The notes beneath the pieces are model-generated. The model searched no databases. It saw nothing but the letters and a program-made list of their open reading frames with translations, and was not told where the DNA came from. DNA of 54,964 bases from DAOULY01 sp034414595 (lineage in GTDB: Bacteria; Chloroflexota; Dehalococcoidia; SZUA-161; JAUWZY01): assembly GCA_034414595.1 (NCBI GenBank), contig DAOULY010000005.1, positions 1 through 54,964 on the forward strand, written 5' to 3'. The translations under genes were made by a program, and so were the position numbers. The first letter of the stretch is position 1, and the number at the start of each line of letters is the position of its first letter. Below, in pieces: positions 17,203 to 25,244 of this stretch.

Positions 17203-17232
17203 AGGTAAGGGGGGCAAAAGCCCCCCTTACCT
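17203..17232 (-). terminator. Intrinsic terminator after the adhesin-like gene
   Basis: AGGTAAGGGGGGC at 17203-17215 pairs with GCCCCCCTTACCT at 17220-17232 around a 4-nt loop, a 13-bp perfect stem. On the minus strand it is followed by TTTT. It lies 20 bp after the stop at 17253. Confidence 0.85.
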
Positions 17233-17252
17233 CCCTCACAAAGGCTCATCGT

Positions 17253-19778
17253 CTAAGAATCAATGTTCTGCTGATCCCAGTGGACCACGATCTCGCTGTC
17301 CTCTGCAACCCAGATCCAGTAGCCTTGACCGGGCTGTAACTCTACGTCCACAGGAATTCGTCCGTAGGACGGCATTAATCGCACCCCACCATCGAAGATA
17401 ACCTCATCGACAAGCCACCATTGATACCATGGACCAGAACCCCACCACACGACCTCCTTCAGAATGTCGTTATAGTAGAGGGTGAAGAAGTATTCATCGA
17501 GCGGCACGGGCGTCAAGGAGGAGAAGCCCACCAAGTTCCAGCCTTTATACACTTGGTAGCTCTGAGGCACATTTGGTCCTGGCTCTGGCGGCACCACGGG
17601 AGTGCCGGATAAACCTATACTACAATTCTCCGTCACCTGGATCCAGTAGCCCTTGCCATCTTCCATGGTGAGCAAGTCTCCAACCCAGGTGCCAGTCCCA
17701 GGATCGTAGGTGGCTGATAGCCATGTTCCACCCCAGTCCTCAGTTGAGGCATCATAGTACCATACACTGACGACCTTGTCCTTTATTCCATCCAGCACCA
17801 CCGCGATGTCAGGATCGTCAGGACGCACCATGAGCGAGATCTGGTTCCAGCCATCAGGATTGATCATAGGATCCCATTCTGGACCCCACAACTCTATCCG
17901 GTATAGCTGTTGGACAGTGACCGTATCATCCTCCACATTAGGTGGACTGAAACCGGTACGCAGGTCCACACCGCTGGTGCTCCCGTCCGCCCTCACGGTG
18001 ATAGTCACGTCACCCAGGTCCGAGCAGTGCATAGTCCAATAGGCGGTGTCTGACTCACCAGGCCCGAGGTCCATAAGAGGGTACGGGTTGGGACCCATCA
18101 CTAACGAGGCAGGTCCAACCCACTCCAGCGTAGCCCAGACATCTGTGGCAGATCCAGCACCAGTGTTGGTAACCGTGGCAGTCACCGGGAATTCCTGGCA
18201 CACGGCAAACTCAGCGAGGTCTGAGGGCTCGATGATCTCTGCCACAAGGTGCGCCTTCACCTGATGGATGGTGACCGTATCATCCTCCACATTAGGGGTA
18301 GCGAACCCGGTGCGCAGATCCCTGCCGCTGGTCCCGTCTGCCCTTACGGTGATAGTAACATCACCGGGACCATCGCAGTGCATCGTCCAATAGGCGGTGT
18401 CTGAGTCACCAGGCCCGAGGTCCACGAGATACTGCGGGTTATCACCCATCACCAACGAGGCAGGACCAACCCACTCCAGGGTAGCCCTGACATCTGTGGC
18501 AGTTCCAGCTCCGGTGTTGGTAACCGTGGCAGTTACCTGGATGTCCTGGCACACGTTAAAGTTGTTGTCCTCCGCAGGCTCGATGATATCCGCTACCAGG
18601 TGCGCCTTCACCTGATGGATGGTGACTTGGTCATCGTCCACGTTGGGCGGGCTATAGTCGGTGCGCAGATCATGACCGCTGATAGCCTCAGTCCCGTCTG
18701 CCCTTACGGTAATGGTAACATCACCCGGACCATCGCAGTGCACTGTCCAACTAGCCCAGTCTTGCTCACCAGGCCCGAGGTCCATAAGAGATTGCGGGTT
18801 AGCACCTGCTGTCAACGAGGCATCGCCAATCAACTCCAGAGTAGCCCTGACATCTGTAGCAGGTCCGTCGCCGTTGTTGGTAATCGTGGCAATTACCGAG
18901 ATGTCCTGGCACACGCTAATGTTTTCGAACTCTACGGGCTCCTGGATCTCTGCCACCAGATGTGCCTTTACCTGATGGAGAGTGATCTCGTCAGATGCCT
19001 CGAGTGGAGCACCAGGCCCTATATTGGCATCATACCCTGTTGCGGTGACCTTGAGCATGACATCACCCCGTCCATCGCAATGGAGTAACCAAATGACGTC
19101 CACTTCTCCACCAGCAGGGATGGTGCCGGTGCCAACGGTCTTCGTCGTAGGTTGTGTTGGTGGATCCAGAGAGGCATTGCCAACTATCTCTATGGTAGCT
19201 TCGACACCAGCAGCATCTGCACCTGGAGCTGGAGCAGGGTTGCTCACCCTGGCAGTAAACTGGAAGGACTGGCAGACTCCCACGAATTCGCCGTCACTTG
19301 GTGCGATAATCTGCACATCCAGCTCAGCAGGATTCTGCTGCTCGACCCCGACAGTATCACTCACTGGCCCATAAGAGTTACCCGCTATATCCTGCCAGGT
19401 TACGTCTACGGTGATGTTGCTCACCCCCAGCTCATCGCAGTGCACATTGAACGCCGTGCGTATGTTCCAGCCTGCCTTGACCTGAGGATAGACCATGGGG
19501 TTGGTGGAGATTATGCTCGCATGAGCGTCTATACTTGCCAGGGCTTGTATGTTATATGCCGTCTCCGACCCCTGGTTGCGGATGGTGGCATTTACGTAGA
19601 AGTACTGGCAAACGGACATTGTTTCGCCCGGGTCAGGTGCGGTGATGTCCACTGTCAGAATTGGCTCAGGAGCGGCATGCACCTCTTGAGGTAACGTTAC
19701 TACCGCTGCCACCAAGGAGAGCATCATGGCTACTACCAGAAAGAGCGAGAGCAGTCTCATCTTTCCTATTCCTACCAT
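17253..19778 (-). CDS. Large exported repeat protein (CARDB-like), probable adhesin
   Basis: An 841-residue exported protein. After a signal peptide (about 1-35) come five tandem Ig-like repeats of about 110-125 residues, starting near 40, 152, 275, 395 and 510. Each has a Cys in the first strand region (VCQ) and a second in HCD/HCS, a likely disulfide within each repeat, and most end in GDVTITV-like strands. Repeats 3-5 are very similar at DNA level (period about 350 bp), so the number may vary between strains. The C-terminal part (about 640-841) has two units with GWN(Q/L) and G(K/Q)GYWI motifs, as seen at the ends of other bacterial repeat proteins. No membrane anchor is seen. Long 5' leader upstream. 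Confidence 0.85.
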   Translation of the reverse strand: MVGIGKMRLLSLFLVVAMMLSLVAAVVTLPQEVHAAPEPILTVDITAPDPGETMSVCQYFYVNATIRNQGSETAYNIQALASIDAHASIISTNPMVYPQVKAGWNIRTAFNVHCDELGVSNITVDVTWQDIAGNSYGPVSDTVGVEQQNPAELDVQIIAPSDGEFVGVCQSFQFTARVSNPAPAPGADAAGVEATIEIVGNASLDPPTQPTTKTVGTGTIPAGGEVDVIWLLHCDGRGDVMLKVTATGYDANIGPGAPLEASDEITLHQVKAHLVAEIQEPVEFENISVCQDISVIATITNNGDGPATDVRATLELIGDASLTAGANPQSLMDLGPGEQDWASWTVHCDGPGDVTITVRADGTEAISGHDLRTDYSPPNVDDDQVTIHQVKAHLVADIIEPAEDNNFNVCQDIQVTATVTNTGAGTATDVRATLEWVGPASLVMGDNPQYLVDLGPGDSDTAYWTMHCDGPGDVTITVRADGTSGRDLRTGFATPNVEDDTVTIHQVKAHLVAEIIEPSDLAEFAVCQEFPVTATVTNTGAGSATDVWATLEWVGPASLVMGPNPYPLMDLGPGESDTAYWTMHCSDLGDVTITVRADGSTSGVDLRTGFSPPNVEDDTVTVQQLYRIELWGPEWDPMINPDGWNQISLMVRPDDPDIAVVLDGIKDKVVSVWYYDASTEDWGGTWLSATYDPGTGTWVGDLLTMEDGKGYWIQVTENCSIGLSGTPVVPPEPGPNVPQSYQVYKGWNLVGFSSLTPVPLDEYFFTLYYNDILKEVVWWGSGPWYQWWLVDEVIFDGGVRLMPSYGRIPVDVELQPGQGYWIWVAEDSEIVVHWDQQNIDS

Positions 19779-20003
19779 TTCTCTTTACTCCTTTCTAGTC
19801 TAGTTTGTTACTTACTGCCCTAATCGACCGATCTCATCCCTGAAGAATCTCAGATTCCTAGGCAGAGACCTAGGGCATAACAGTCTTATTGCCCTTCTAA
19901 ATTCCCGACCATATCTCCACTAAAACGGTTTAATTATTCTTCAGCGCAATGCAGGTTTTCTATTTGTAGATTGTTGACCTCTGCTGACCCGTCATTCCTT
20001 GCG
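19779..20003 (-). promoter_or_regulatory. Long 5' leader of the adhesin-like gene with hairpins
   Basis: About 225 nt lie between the predicted start of transcription and the ATG. They contain an AGGGCA/TGCCCT hairpin with further TAA/TTA pairing (19872-19895), a CCTAGG/CCTAGG hairpin (19857-19874) and a GAATCT/AGATTC palindrome (19845-19857). No known riboswitch class was recognised. AAAGGAG precedes the ATG. Confidence 0.4.
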
Positions 20004-20010
20004 TAGTGCC

Positions 20011-20057
20011 AGTATAGTATTGACTCACGACTGAGCGTCAATTTCCATTTAGTTCAC
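20011..20057 (-). promoter_or_regulatory. Adhesin-gene promoter with two proximal boxes
   Basis: On the minus strand: GTGAAC (20057-20052) and GGAAAT (20046-20041), 11 bp apart, then TTGACG (20041-20036), a 19-bp spacer and TATACT (20016-20011). The layout matches the caspase promoter at 6074-6120 in boxes, spacer length and distance to the distal array. Confidence 0.62.
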
Positions 20058-20101
20058 ATTTCCTCCACCAAGCGCTTGAGCCGAAGCTATCCCCACGCAT
20101 T

Positions 20102-20151
20102 CTGACCAAATGCTGACCATCTGGTTACCAAATAGTTACCTTTTGTTACTT
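20102..20151 (+). repeat. Five-box phased array (array F)
   Basis: AC cores lie at 20105, 20116, 20127, 20138 and 20148 (steps 11-11-11-10). The boxes are CTGACC, CTGACC, GTTACC, GTTACC and GTTACT. It is homologous to array B: same box order, and nearly the same distance to the promoter-proximal boxes (49 bp in one, 50 in the other). Here the boxes point toward the propeller remnant. Confidence 0.78.
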
Positions 20152-20160
20152 TCGCAGCGT

Positions 20161-20361
20161 GACAGTAGAGTATCATGTGTAGTCGGAGCTGATGGCACTA
20201 TCTATGTGGGCTCTGATAAGCTGTGCGCTATTGGAGGTTCGCAGAGCTCATCAGGGCAAGAATTAGCAGGGACTTGGGTCTATAATGCTGCTATTGGTGG
20301 AAGCGTTATCCTGATTGCCTTAATGATAATTGTTTTCACTTTGGGCAGACGCCGACTTTAG
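20161..20361 (+). pseudogene. C-terminal remnant of a beta-propeller surface protein
   Basis: The translated segment contains one propeller-blade motif (VVGADGTIYVGSDKLCAIGG), a linker, and a C-terminal membrane helix (AAIGGSVILIALMIIVF) with a basic end LGRRRL. That is the end of a PQQ-like or similar propeller protein with the same anchor layout as its neighbours. The preceding frame is array F, which would encode a meaningless N-terminus, so the rest of the gene has been lost. The break lies at or just after the array. Confidence 0.6.
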
Positions 20362-20590
20362 AACGCTTAACTGGGGTAACCCTCGTCCTCATAGATAGCC
20401 TCAAAGCACTAACCCAGGGTTGCGTCCTAAACTGCGGATGCTAAGGTAAGTCCCCTAAAAACTACCAGCCCCATGAACGAACATGGGACGCTTCGGAGAG
20501 GAGTTCGGGTGATGAGGTGAAGAAGCGCTGCATTATCGTAAAGCCACAGCATACTCAGCACCCCACATTAACGTGCTGGTCTGCTGGCCT

Positions 20591-20956
20591 CTACTGCTTT
20601 CCCCCTCCGGGGTTCCCGCTCACGGACTTTTGCTGATACAGGAGAAACAGCTCATCGTTCTGAATAGCAGCCTTATCGGCCGCCTGCTTAAGCCTGCTCT
20701 CTATATCCTGCCATATCTCGGCAAGCCGATGCAGACATTGACGAAGCTCGTCCCAATTGGCGAAGCTTATTACAGGGACAAACTCGCCATGTAGTTTGTC
20801 AGCCCAGAAGCCAATCGCTGGAGTAAGCCGCTGCTCACTCGAAGACGTGCGCATATTGAGCATGATAATGTCGATGCTGTCTCTCCACTGGGGGAAGTAG
20901 ATGCCCCCCACATCATGCAGCAATCGGGAATGCTCAGTAGGCTCTTTTTTCAGCAC
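20591..20956 (-). CDS. Hypothetical soluble protein
   Basis: A 121-residue protein with a normal globular composition: a beta-rich first half (GGIYFPQWRDSIDIIMLNM) and a long helix (NWDELRQCLHRLAEIWQDIESRLKQAADKA). I do not recognise the family. An in-frame TGA two codons upstream forces the GTG at 20956 as the start. It lies downstream of the hopanoid operon, separated from the previous gene by 199 bp and a hairpin. Confidence 0.6.
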   Translation of the reverse strand: MLKKEPTEHSRLLHDVGGIYFPQWRDSIDIIMLNMRTSSSEQRLTPAIGFWADKLHGEFVPVISFANWDELRQCLHRLAEIWQDIESRLKQAADKAAIQNDELFLLYQQKSVSGNPGGGKQ

Positions 20957-20973
20957 CTTGTATCACCAAATAC

Positions 20974-20998
20974 AGCCAGCCACAAGCGGTGGCTGGCT
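20974..20998 (-). terminator. Possible terminator hairpin
   Basis: AGCCAGCCAC at 20974-20983 pairs perfectly with GTGGCTGGCT at 20989-20998. On the minus strand it is followed by a weak T-rich stretch (GTATTTGG). It could end the 21-34 kb operon, or be a processing or regulatory hairpin. Confidence 0.4.
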
Positions 20999-21155
20999 GC
21001 TGCGTGCTCTCATTCACTACATATATATTAGCATATCAGTCGTATGGATTCAACTGAGCAGTTGTGGACGCAAGCCACTCAAACCGGTTCACCAGACCTT
21101 ACACTGTTGAGGTATCCAGAGACTCCTGTGATAGCTACCTTCTTCATCTTCTGAT

Positions 21156-21527
21156 TCAAGCACTGGAGATAAGGTCGGCCACTTCGAAGCCCAGCTTCCC
21201 AAGTCCCTGAGCAACAAAGCTGAAGCCTATCTTGTGAGGCCCTTCAGATAACGTTACCCCTTTTACCAAAATGGTTACTGCTTTATTCATCGCCAGGGTG
21301 AAGGGGTTATCCCGGCTTATGGCTGAAAAGGGGATCTCTTCGCCACCGAGAACAAAGTACGATCTCTCCTTGGGCAGCTCTTCACCATCTAAGGTCAAAG
21401 GGAGAAGCTCGTTACCATAGCCGGAACCCAGCGAGTTTTTCAACTCGAACTGGAAACCGTTGTCATTGTTGCGCAGGCTTCCTTTGACATACAGCCTTTT
21501 AAGCAGAAAAGATGGCACAGTGATCAT
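21156..21527 (-). CDS. Hypothetical protein downstream of the hopanoid operon
   Basis: A 123-residue soluble protein beginning MITVPSFLLKRLYVKGSLRN, predicted mostly beta strand and lacking signal peptide or helices. The sequence looks like a conserved small family (GFQFELKNSLGSG, then a LDGEELP turn) but I cannot name it. It starts 63 bp after the aldolase gene on the same strand, so it may be the last gene of the long operon. Confidence 0.72.
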   Translation of the reverse strand: MITVPSFLLKRLYVKGSLRNNDNGFQFELKNSLGSGYGNELLPLTLDGEELPKERSYFVLGGEEIPFSAISRDNPFTLAMNKAVTILVKGVTLSEGPHKIGFSFVAQGLGKLGFEVADLISSA

Positions 21528-21590
21528 GTTTATACCCCCTTATCTACAATAAAACCGTTCTTAATTATATAAGATGACGCTTGGTGTCCT

Positions 21591-22253
21591 TCACTCATCG
21601 CCGCTTTGAAGCATGTCAAAGAATGCTTTCTCTATCTCCACTGCCTCAGCGGTTAGAGGATTGACTTTACCCAGAGATAGGGCCAAAAAGTAAATTTTTG
21701 CCGTCTTTTCCACGAGTTCGCACGCAGTAAATGCATCACGCATCGTTCGGCCAATGCCCACTGCCCCATGATTGGGCAATAGCACTGCATTTCTTTCCCC
21801 CAGCGCAGCGACGACGTTTTCGACCAGTTCCTGGCTGCCGGGGAGGGCATATTCAGCCAGCTTTATCTCTCCGCCGAGAAAGGTAATCTGGTCATCCAGG
21901 ATAACCGGGATCTCCAAGCCAGCAACGGAGATGGCGCTGGCGAAGACTGAGTGGGTATGGATGATGGCATGGATCTTCTTCCTCGCTTGATAGATGCCGA
22001 TGTGCAGCATCGTCTCCACCGAAGGAATCAGCTCTCCTTCTACCGGCTCTCCTTCGAAGTCTATAACCTGTATGTCGTCAGGGGTGAGCGAATCGTAGTA
22101 TCGCCGGTTTGGGGTAATCGCCAGCAGTTCGCGACCGTTCTCAGATGGTAAGCGCAGGCTTACATTTCCGGACGTGCCTACCACTAGACCTTTCTCGAGC
22201 ATTCGCTGACTTGCCTCCAGCACTATCCGCTTTTCATTCTGCCACTTGCTCAC
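21591..22253 (-). CDS. Class II aldolase/adducin-family protein
   Basis: A 220-residue zinc-dependent aldolase of the L-fuculose-phosphate/ribulose-phosphate type. Seen: the phosphate-binding SGNVS loop (TSGNVSLR), the catalytic Glu region (PSVETMLH), the zinc ligands HTH (IIHTHSVFASA), and a third His in NHGAVGIG. It probably cleaves or epimerises a sugar phosphate. The GTG at 22253 overlaps the kinase stop by 4 nt (GTGA) and has a GAGGAAA site; the longer frame is less likely. With the upstream kinase and dehydrogenase it forms a sugar-acid or deoxysugar processing module at the end of the hopanoid operon. Confidence 0.85.
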   Translation of the reverse strand: MSKWQNEKRIVLEASQRMLEKGLVVGTSGNVSLRLPSENGRELLAITPNRRYYDSLTPDDIQVIDFEGEPVEGELIPSVETMLHIGIYQARKKIHAIIHTHSVFASAISVAGLEIPVILDDQITFLGGEIKLAEYALPGSQELVENVVAALGERNAVLLPNHGAVGIGRTMRDAFTACELVEKTAKIYFLALSLGKVNPLTAEAVEIEKAFFDMLQSGDE

Positions 22254-23776
22254 TGCATTTCCTCGCTTAGTTTTTCCAGCCATTTAGCGGCGGTGTCCCA
22301 CCTTTGGTAATATTCGGCATATTCCAGAGCAGACAAACGATCAGGCTCAATCGTCCTTACCTCGGGCTGCATAGCGTTCATGGCTTCCTCGAGGCTGGGG
22401 TAGACTCCCGAGCCAACGGCGGCGCACATAGCAGCCCCTAAAGCAGACACTTCAGTTATCTCGGGAACTAAAACAGGTATATCGAGCACAGCTGGCAGCG
22501 CCTGCGTGAGACACTGACTTCTGGTCAAACCACCACCGATCCTGACCTCTTTTAACTTCACCCCGGAAACGGATTCAAGCTGAAGACAGTTGGCTTTGAT
22601 AGCGAAGCAGAGGTTTTCCAGCGCTGCCCTGATTAAGTGTGGTCTCTGGACATTGGTCACGCTGAGGGGTACTGGGAAAAGGAAACCGCCAACCTTCAGT
22701 GACAGGTTGCTCATGTCCATAGCCACAGGACCAGTGAAGGCCAGGACTCCCTCGGCTCCGGGTGGAGCCTGCTGAGCTAGGCGGTCCATCAAGCTATAAG
22801 CATCCTCATTTGAGGACTCGTCTTGGCTGAACATGGTCTCTCTAAGCCAGCGATAGGCGTTTCCCGCTTCCCCGGCGCTGCTTTCCAGAATCCATTTCTG
22901 GGGAAGAAGATGGCAGCTTGTCCAGGTTTTAGCCTCGGGGTCAAGGATGGGCTCGTCGGTCACCATCTGGACAGGCATACTCCACCCGGCGACGATGCCC
23001 GCCTGGAATTTCTCGTTTACTCCCATGCCAATTAAGCCGCAGTGGGTGTCTGAGGCGCCCAGAGCTACTGGTGTACTCTCGGGAATGCCGGTATCAGCGG
23101 CAGCCTGGGAAGCGACTTTTCCCACTTGGCTACCGGCTGTACTAAGCTCAGGGTATATACCATGAGGCAGAGCCAGAAGGTCTCGCAGTTTCTCAGACCA
23201 GGTGCGCCCTGGGATATCGAGCAACCCCAGCTCGCTCGCACCAGATGGTTCGCTCACTCGCTCGCCACACAGCTTGAAAATAATCCAGTCGCTGATGGTG
23301 AGGATGGTGGAAATCTTCCTGTAGGTCTCAGGCCGGTTGGTTTCAAACCACTTCAGCCTGGCGGGGACAAAAAGCAGAGAGGGTGTGTGACCGGTAACCG
23401 TGTGAATCTCCTTACCATGTTCGCTGTCTATCGAGATTCCTTCCATTAATGCTCTGAGGTCAATATTGGGCCCGGCGTAAAGTTCCTTTCCTTCTTTATC
23501 CAGGAAGATGGTGCCCTCTCTTTGGCCGGTTGCGCTGACACCGACTATGCCTTTGGCGCTGATCCCGGCACCCTTGATAGCCTCCCTTGCATTCTCACAA
23601 ATTATACACCAGAGCACATCAGGATCGAATTCCTTGCCAAGAGGGGCAATATCAGCAGGTGCCTCATAAGTCCACTCCTTGTGGCAAAGCGAAACCACGT
23701 GCCCGTTTAGGTCAGCAATGAGACAGCGGACGCTGCTGGTTCCGGCGTCTATGGCTAAGACGTACTCACTGGACAT
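22250..23776 (-). CDS. FGGY-family carbohydrate kinase
   Basis: A 508-residue kinase of the FGGY family (glycerol, xylulose, ribulose and AI-2 kinases). The N-terminal ATP-binding fold starts at VLAIDAGTSSVRCLIAD; an STGQREG-like segment (SATGQREGTIF) and the C-terminal phosphate loop (RIGGGLTRSQ, ALGAAM) are present. It is closest in feel to the AI-2/sugar-acid kinase branch; the substrate cannot be read from sequence. The frame extends upstream, but the ATG at 23776 follows GGAGAGGG and gives the normal family length. It overlaps the dehydrogenase gene by 11 bp, and the aldolase gene overlaps it by 4 nt, so translation is coupled. Confidence 0.88.
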   Translation of the reverse strand: MSSEYVLAIDAGTSSVRCLIADLNGHVVSLCHKEWTYEAPADIAPLGKEFDPDVLWCIICENAREAIKGAGISAKGIVGVSATGQREGTIFLDKEGKELYAGPNIDLRALMEGISIDSEHGKEIHTVTGHTPSLLFVPARLKWFETNRPETYRKISTILTISDWIIFKLCGERVSEPSGASELGLLDIPGRTWSEKLRDLLALPHGIYPELSTAGSQVGKVASQAAADTGIPESTPVALGASDTHCGLIGMGVNEKFQAGIVAGWSMPVQMVTDEPILDPEAKTWTSCHLLPQKWILESSAGEAGNAYRWLRETMFSQDESSNEDAYSLMDRLAQQAPPGAEGVLAFTGPVAMDMSNLSLKVGGFLFPVPLSVTNVQRPHLIRAALENLCFAIKANCLQLESVSGVKLKEVRIGGGLTRSQCLTQALPAVLDIPVLVPEITEVSALGAAMCAAVGSGVYPSLEEAMNAMQPEVRTIEPDRLSALEYAEYYQRWDTAAKWLEKLSEEMQ

Positions 23777-24764
23777 TCCCTCTCCAGGCCTCTGGATTGA
23801 CCAGGTTTTGGGGGCGCTTTCCCTCGATAAATCTCTCAATCTCTTGGCACATGATTCTGGAGTACCGCTCCACTGTGCCGTCGGTAGCACCACCTATGTG
23901 AGGGGTGAGCACCACGTTGTCCAACTTCAGAAAAGGACTCTGTTGTGGCACCGGGTGCGTCTGATAAACATCAAAGGCAGCGCCAGCGATGTGCCTTTGC
24001 TCAAGGGCATTTAGAAGTGCAGCCTCGTCCACGATCTCCCAGCCCCCGGTATTCACCAGGTAGGCTGTGGGCTTCATCGAGCCGATTTCATCGGCGCCTA
24101 TCAGTCCTATGGTCTCAGGCAGTACCGGGCAATGGATGGTAACAAAGTCTGACTCTTTCATAAGCCCATTCAAGTCAACCTGTCTGGCTCCAACTTTGGC
24201 TATCTTTTCAGGATTGACATAGGGGTCATAAGCCACGACTTTCATATCGAAGGCACAAAGCCTCTTGGCTACCTCTGAGCCAATTGCCCCAAAGCCAACA
24301 ACGCCAGCTACTTTGCCAGCCAGCTCTACCCCTCGCAGGGAGATATAAGGCCCTACCGGGTCCTGCCATTCCTCTGATTGCACCATGGAGTGCGCAGTGG
24401 GAATACGGCGTGCCAGGGACAGCATCAGACCAACCGTGAGCTCCGCCACGGCAACCGCATTCCTGGCTGGTGTGTTCACTACCAGCACCCCGTGCTCGGT
24501 TGCCGCATCAATATCCACATTGTTCACTGAGCCCCGGCAAACCCCTACGAAGCGGAGCGTGTTTGTAGCGTGGAAGACCTCATCAAAAACGAAATCCGCC
24601 TCGACTATGACGATTTGCAAATTCTGGCTTTGGATACGCTCAATGAGCTCTTCGGGCGAGAGCAACCTTCTGGTATCCATCCAGCTCTCATGTACTACCT
24701 CTATTTTGCTTCTTAGCCTGCCTAAGGCCTGGGGATGAAACGGAGCTAAAATAAGTGCTTTCAT
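23766..24764 (-). CDS. D-2-hydroxyacid dehydrogenase-like protein with altered active site
   Basis: A 332-residue protein of the phosphoglycerate-dehydrogenase family, NAD-binding Rossmann motif GFGAIGSEVAKRL. Active-site changes are clear. The usual N-T-A-R-G segment reads NTGGW (residues 238-242), so the catalytic Arg is Gly. The usual D-V-x-x-x-E-P reads DVYQTHP, with His270 in place of the Glu. The His of PHIGG is kept. It may use a different substrate or mechanism, or be non-catalytic. It lies 33 bp after the DUF116 gene and overlaps the FGGY kinase gene by 11 bp, so it works with the kinase and aldolase. Confidence 0.85.
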   Translation of the reverse strand: MKALILAPFHPQALGRLRSKIEVVHESWMDTRRLLSPEELIERIQSQNLQIVIVEADFVFDEVFHATNTLRFVGVCRGSVNNVDIDAATEHGVLVVNTPARNAVAVAELTVGLMLSLARRIPTAHSMVQSEEWQDPVGPYISLRGVELAGKVAGVVGFGAIGSEVAKRLCAFDMKVVAYDPYVNPEKIAKVGARQVDLNGLMKESDFVTIHCPVLPETIGLIGADEIGSMKPTAYLVNTGGWEIVDEAALLNALEQRHIAGAAFDVYQTHPVPQQSPFLKLDNVVLTPHIGGATDGTVERYSRIMCQEIERFIEGKRPQNLVNPEAWRGNVQ

Positions 24765-24797
24765 GAGGTTATAAGTCTACTTGGCTACCGCTGTCTT

Positions 24798-25244
24798 TCA
24801 TGGGGAGCATCCCATGGCGATGGCTTTGAGCACTTGTTCCTCATCGACTTCTGTATCTACACAACCATCCCTCAGCAGTGGAATAACCACGATGACAGGT
24901 ACTTCCTGCTCATCGCTTGCCATCTGCTTTACACCCTCCACACCCTCCGCGAGTTCCTTATCACAAGCCACAGCCACGATTCCTCGGGGGTTGTGCTCTT
25001 TGATGAACCTAAGTGCCATAGCCCCACCAGCAGCAATACACACCCCATTATAGCCCAACTTCGAGGCGGTGTCCTTGCAGCGTTTGAGAATGCAATCTTG
25101 GCTACAGTCTTCTGGGCACTTTAGCCCTGTCTTGTCGAATTTGCCGGGGCAGGTCTGGCTGGGTCGCAGACACTGCGCCAACAGAAGAACCCTTTGTGAG
25201 GGGTCCACTCGGGACAAGCTTTCCTCGATACTAGTCGCTTTCAC
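24798..25244 (-). CDS. DUF116 cysteine-rich protein
   Basis: A 148-residue soluble protein of the DUF116 type. Cysteines cluster in the first half (CLRPSQTCP, then GLKCPEDCSQDCILKRC), which could bind metal or an iron-sulfur cluster; the second half is a small alpha/beta domain (GVCIAAGGAMALRF, VIVVIPLLRDGC). It overlaps the 3' end of the squalene-hopene cyclase gene by 14 bp, so it is translationally coupled to hopanoid synthesis. Its biochemical role is unknown; a helper of an anaerobic step is a guess. Confidence 0.82.
   Translation of the reverse strand: MKATSIEESLSRVDPSQRVLLLAQCLRPSQTCPGKFDKTGLKCPEDCSQDCILKRCKDTASKLGYNGVCIAAGGAMALRFIKEHNPRGIVAVACDKELAEGVEGVKQMASDEQEVPVIVVIPLLRDGCVDTEVDEEQVLKAIAMGCSP

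Larger units (their letters stand above)
16931..17252. other. Intergenic region with array E and an adhesin-gene terminator
   Basis: The gap carries array E (about 17063-17150), two further boxes nearer the 16.9 kb gene (GTGACC and GTCACC on the minus strand, 11 bp apart, near 17020-17037) and the hairpin terminator of the next upstream gene. No coding sequence. Confidence 0.65.

Noticed and set aside
19845..19895. Leader hairpins considered as a cyclic-di-GMP or other known riboswitch
   Set aside because: The conserved core sequences of the classes I know could not be placed on these hairpins.
20471..20488. CCCATG/CATGGG inverted repeat as a terminator
   Set aside because: No T run on either side and no gene ending nearby in the right direction.
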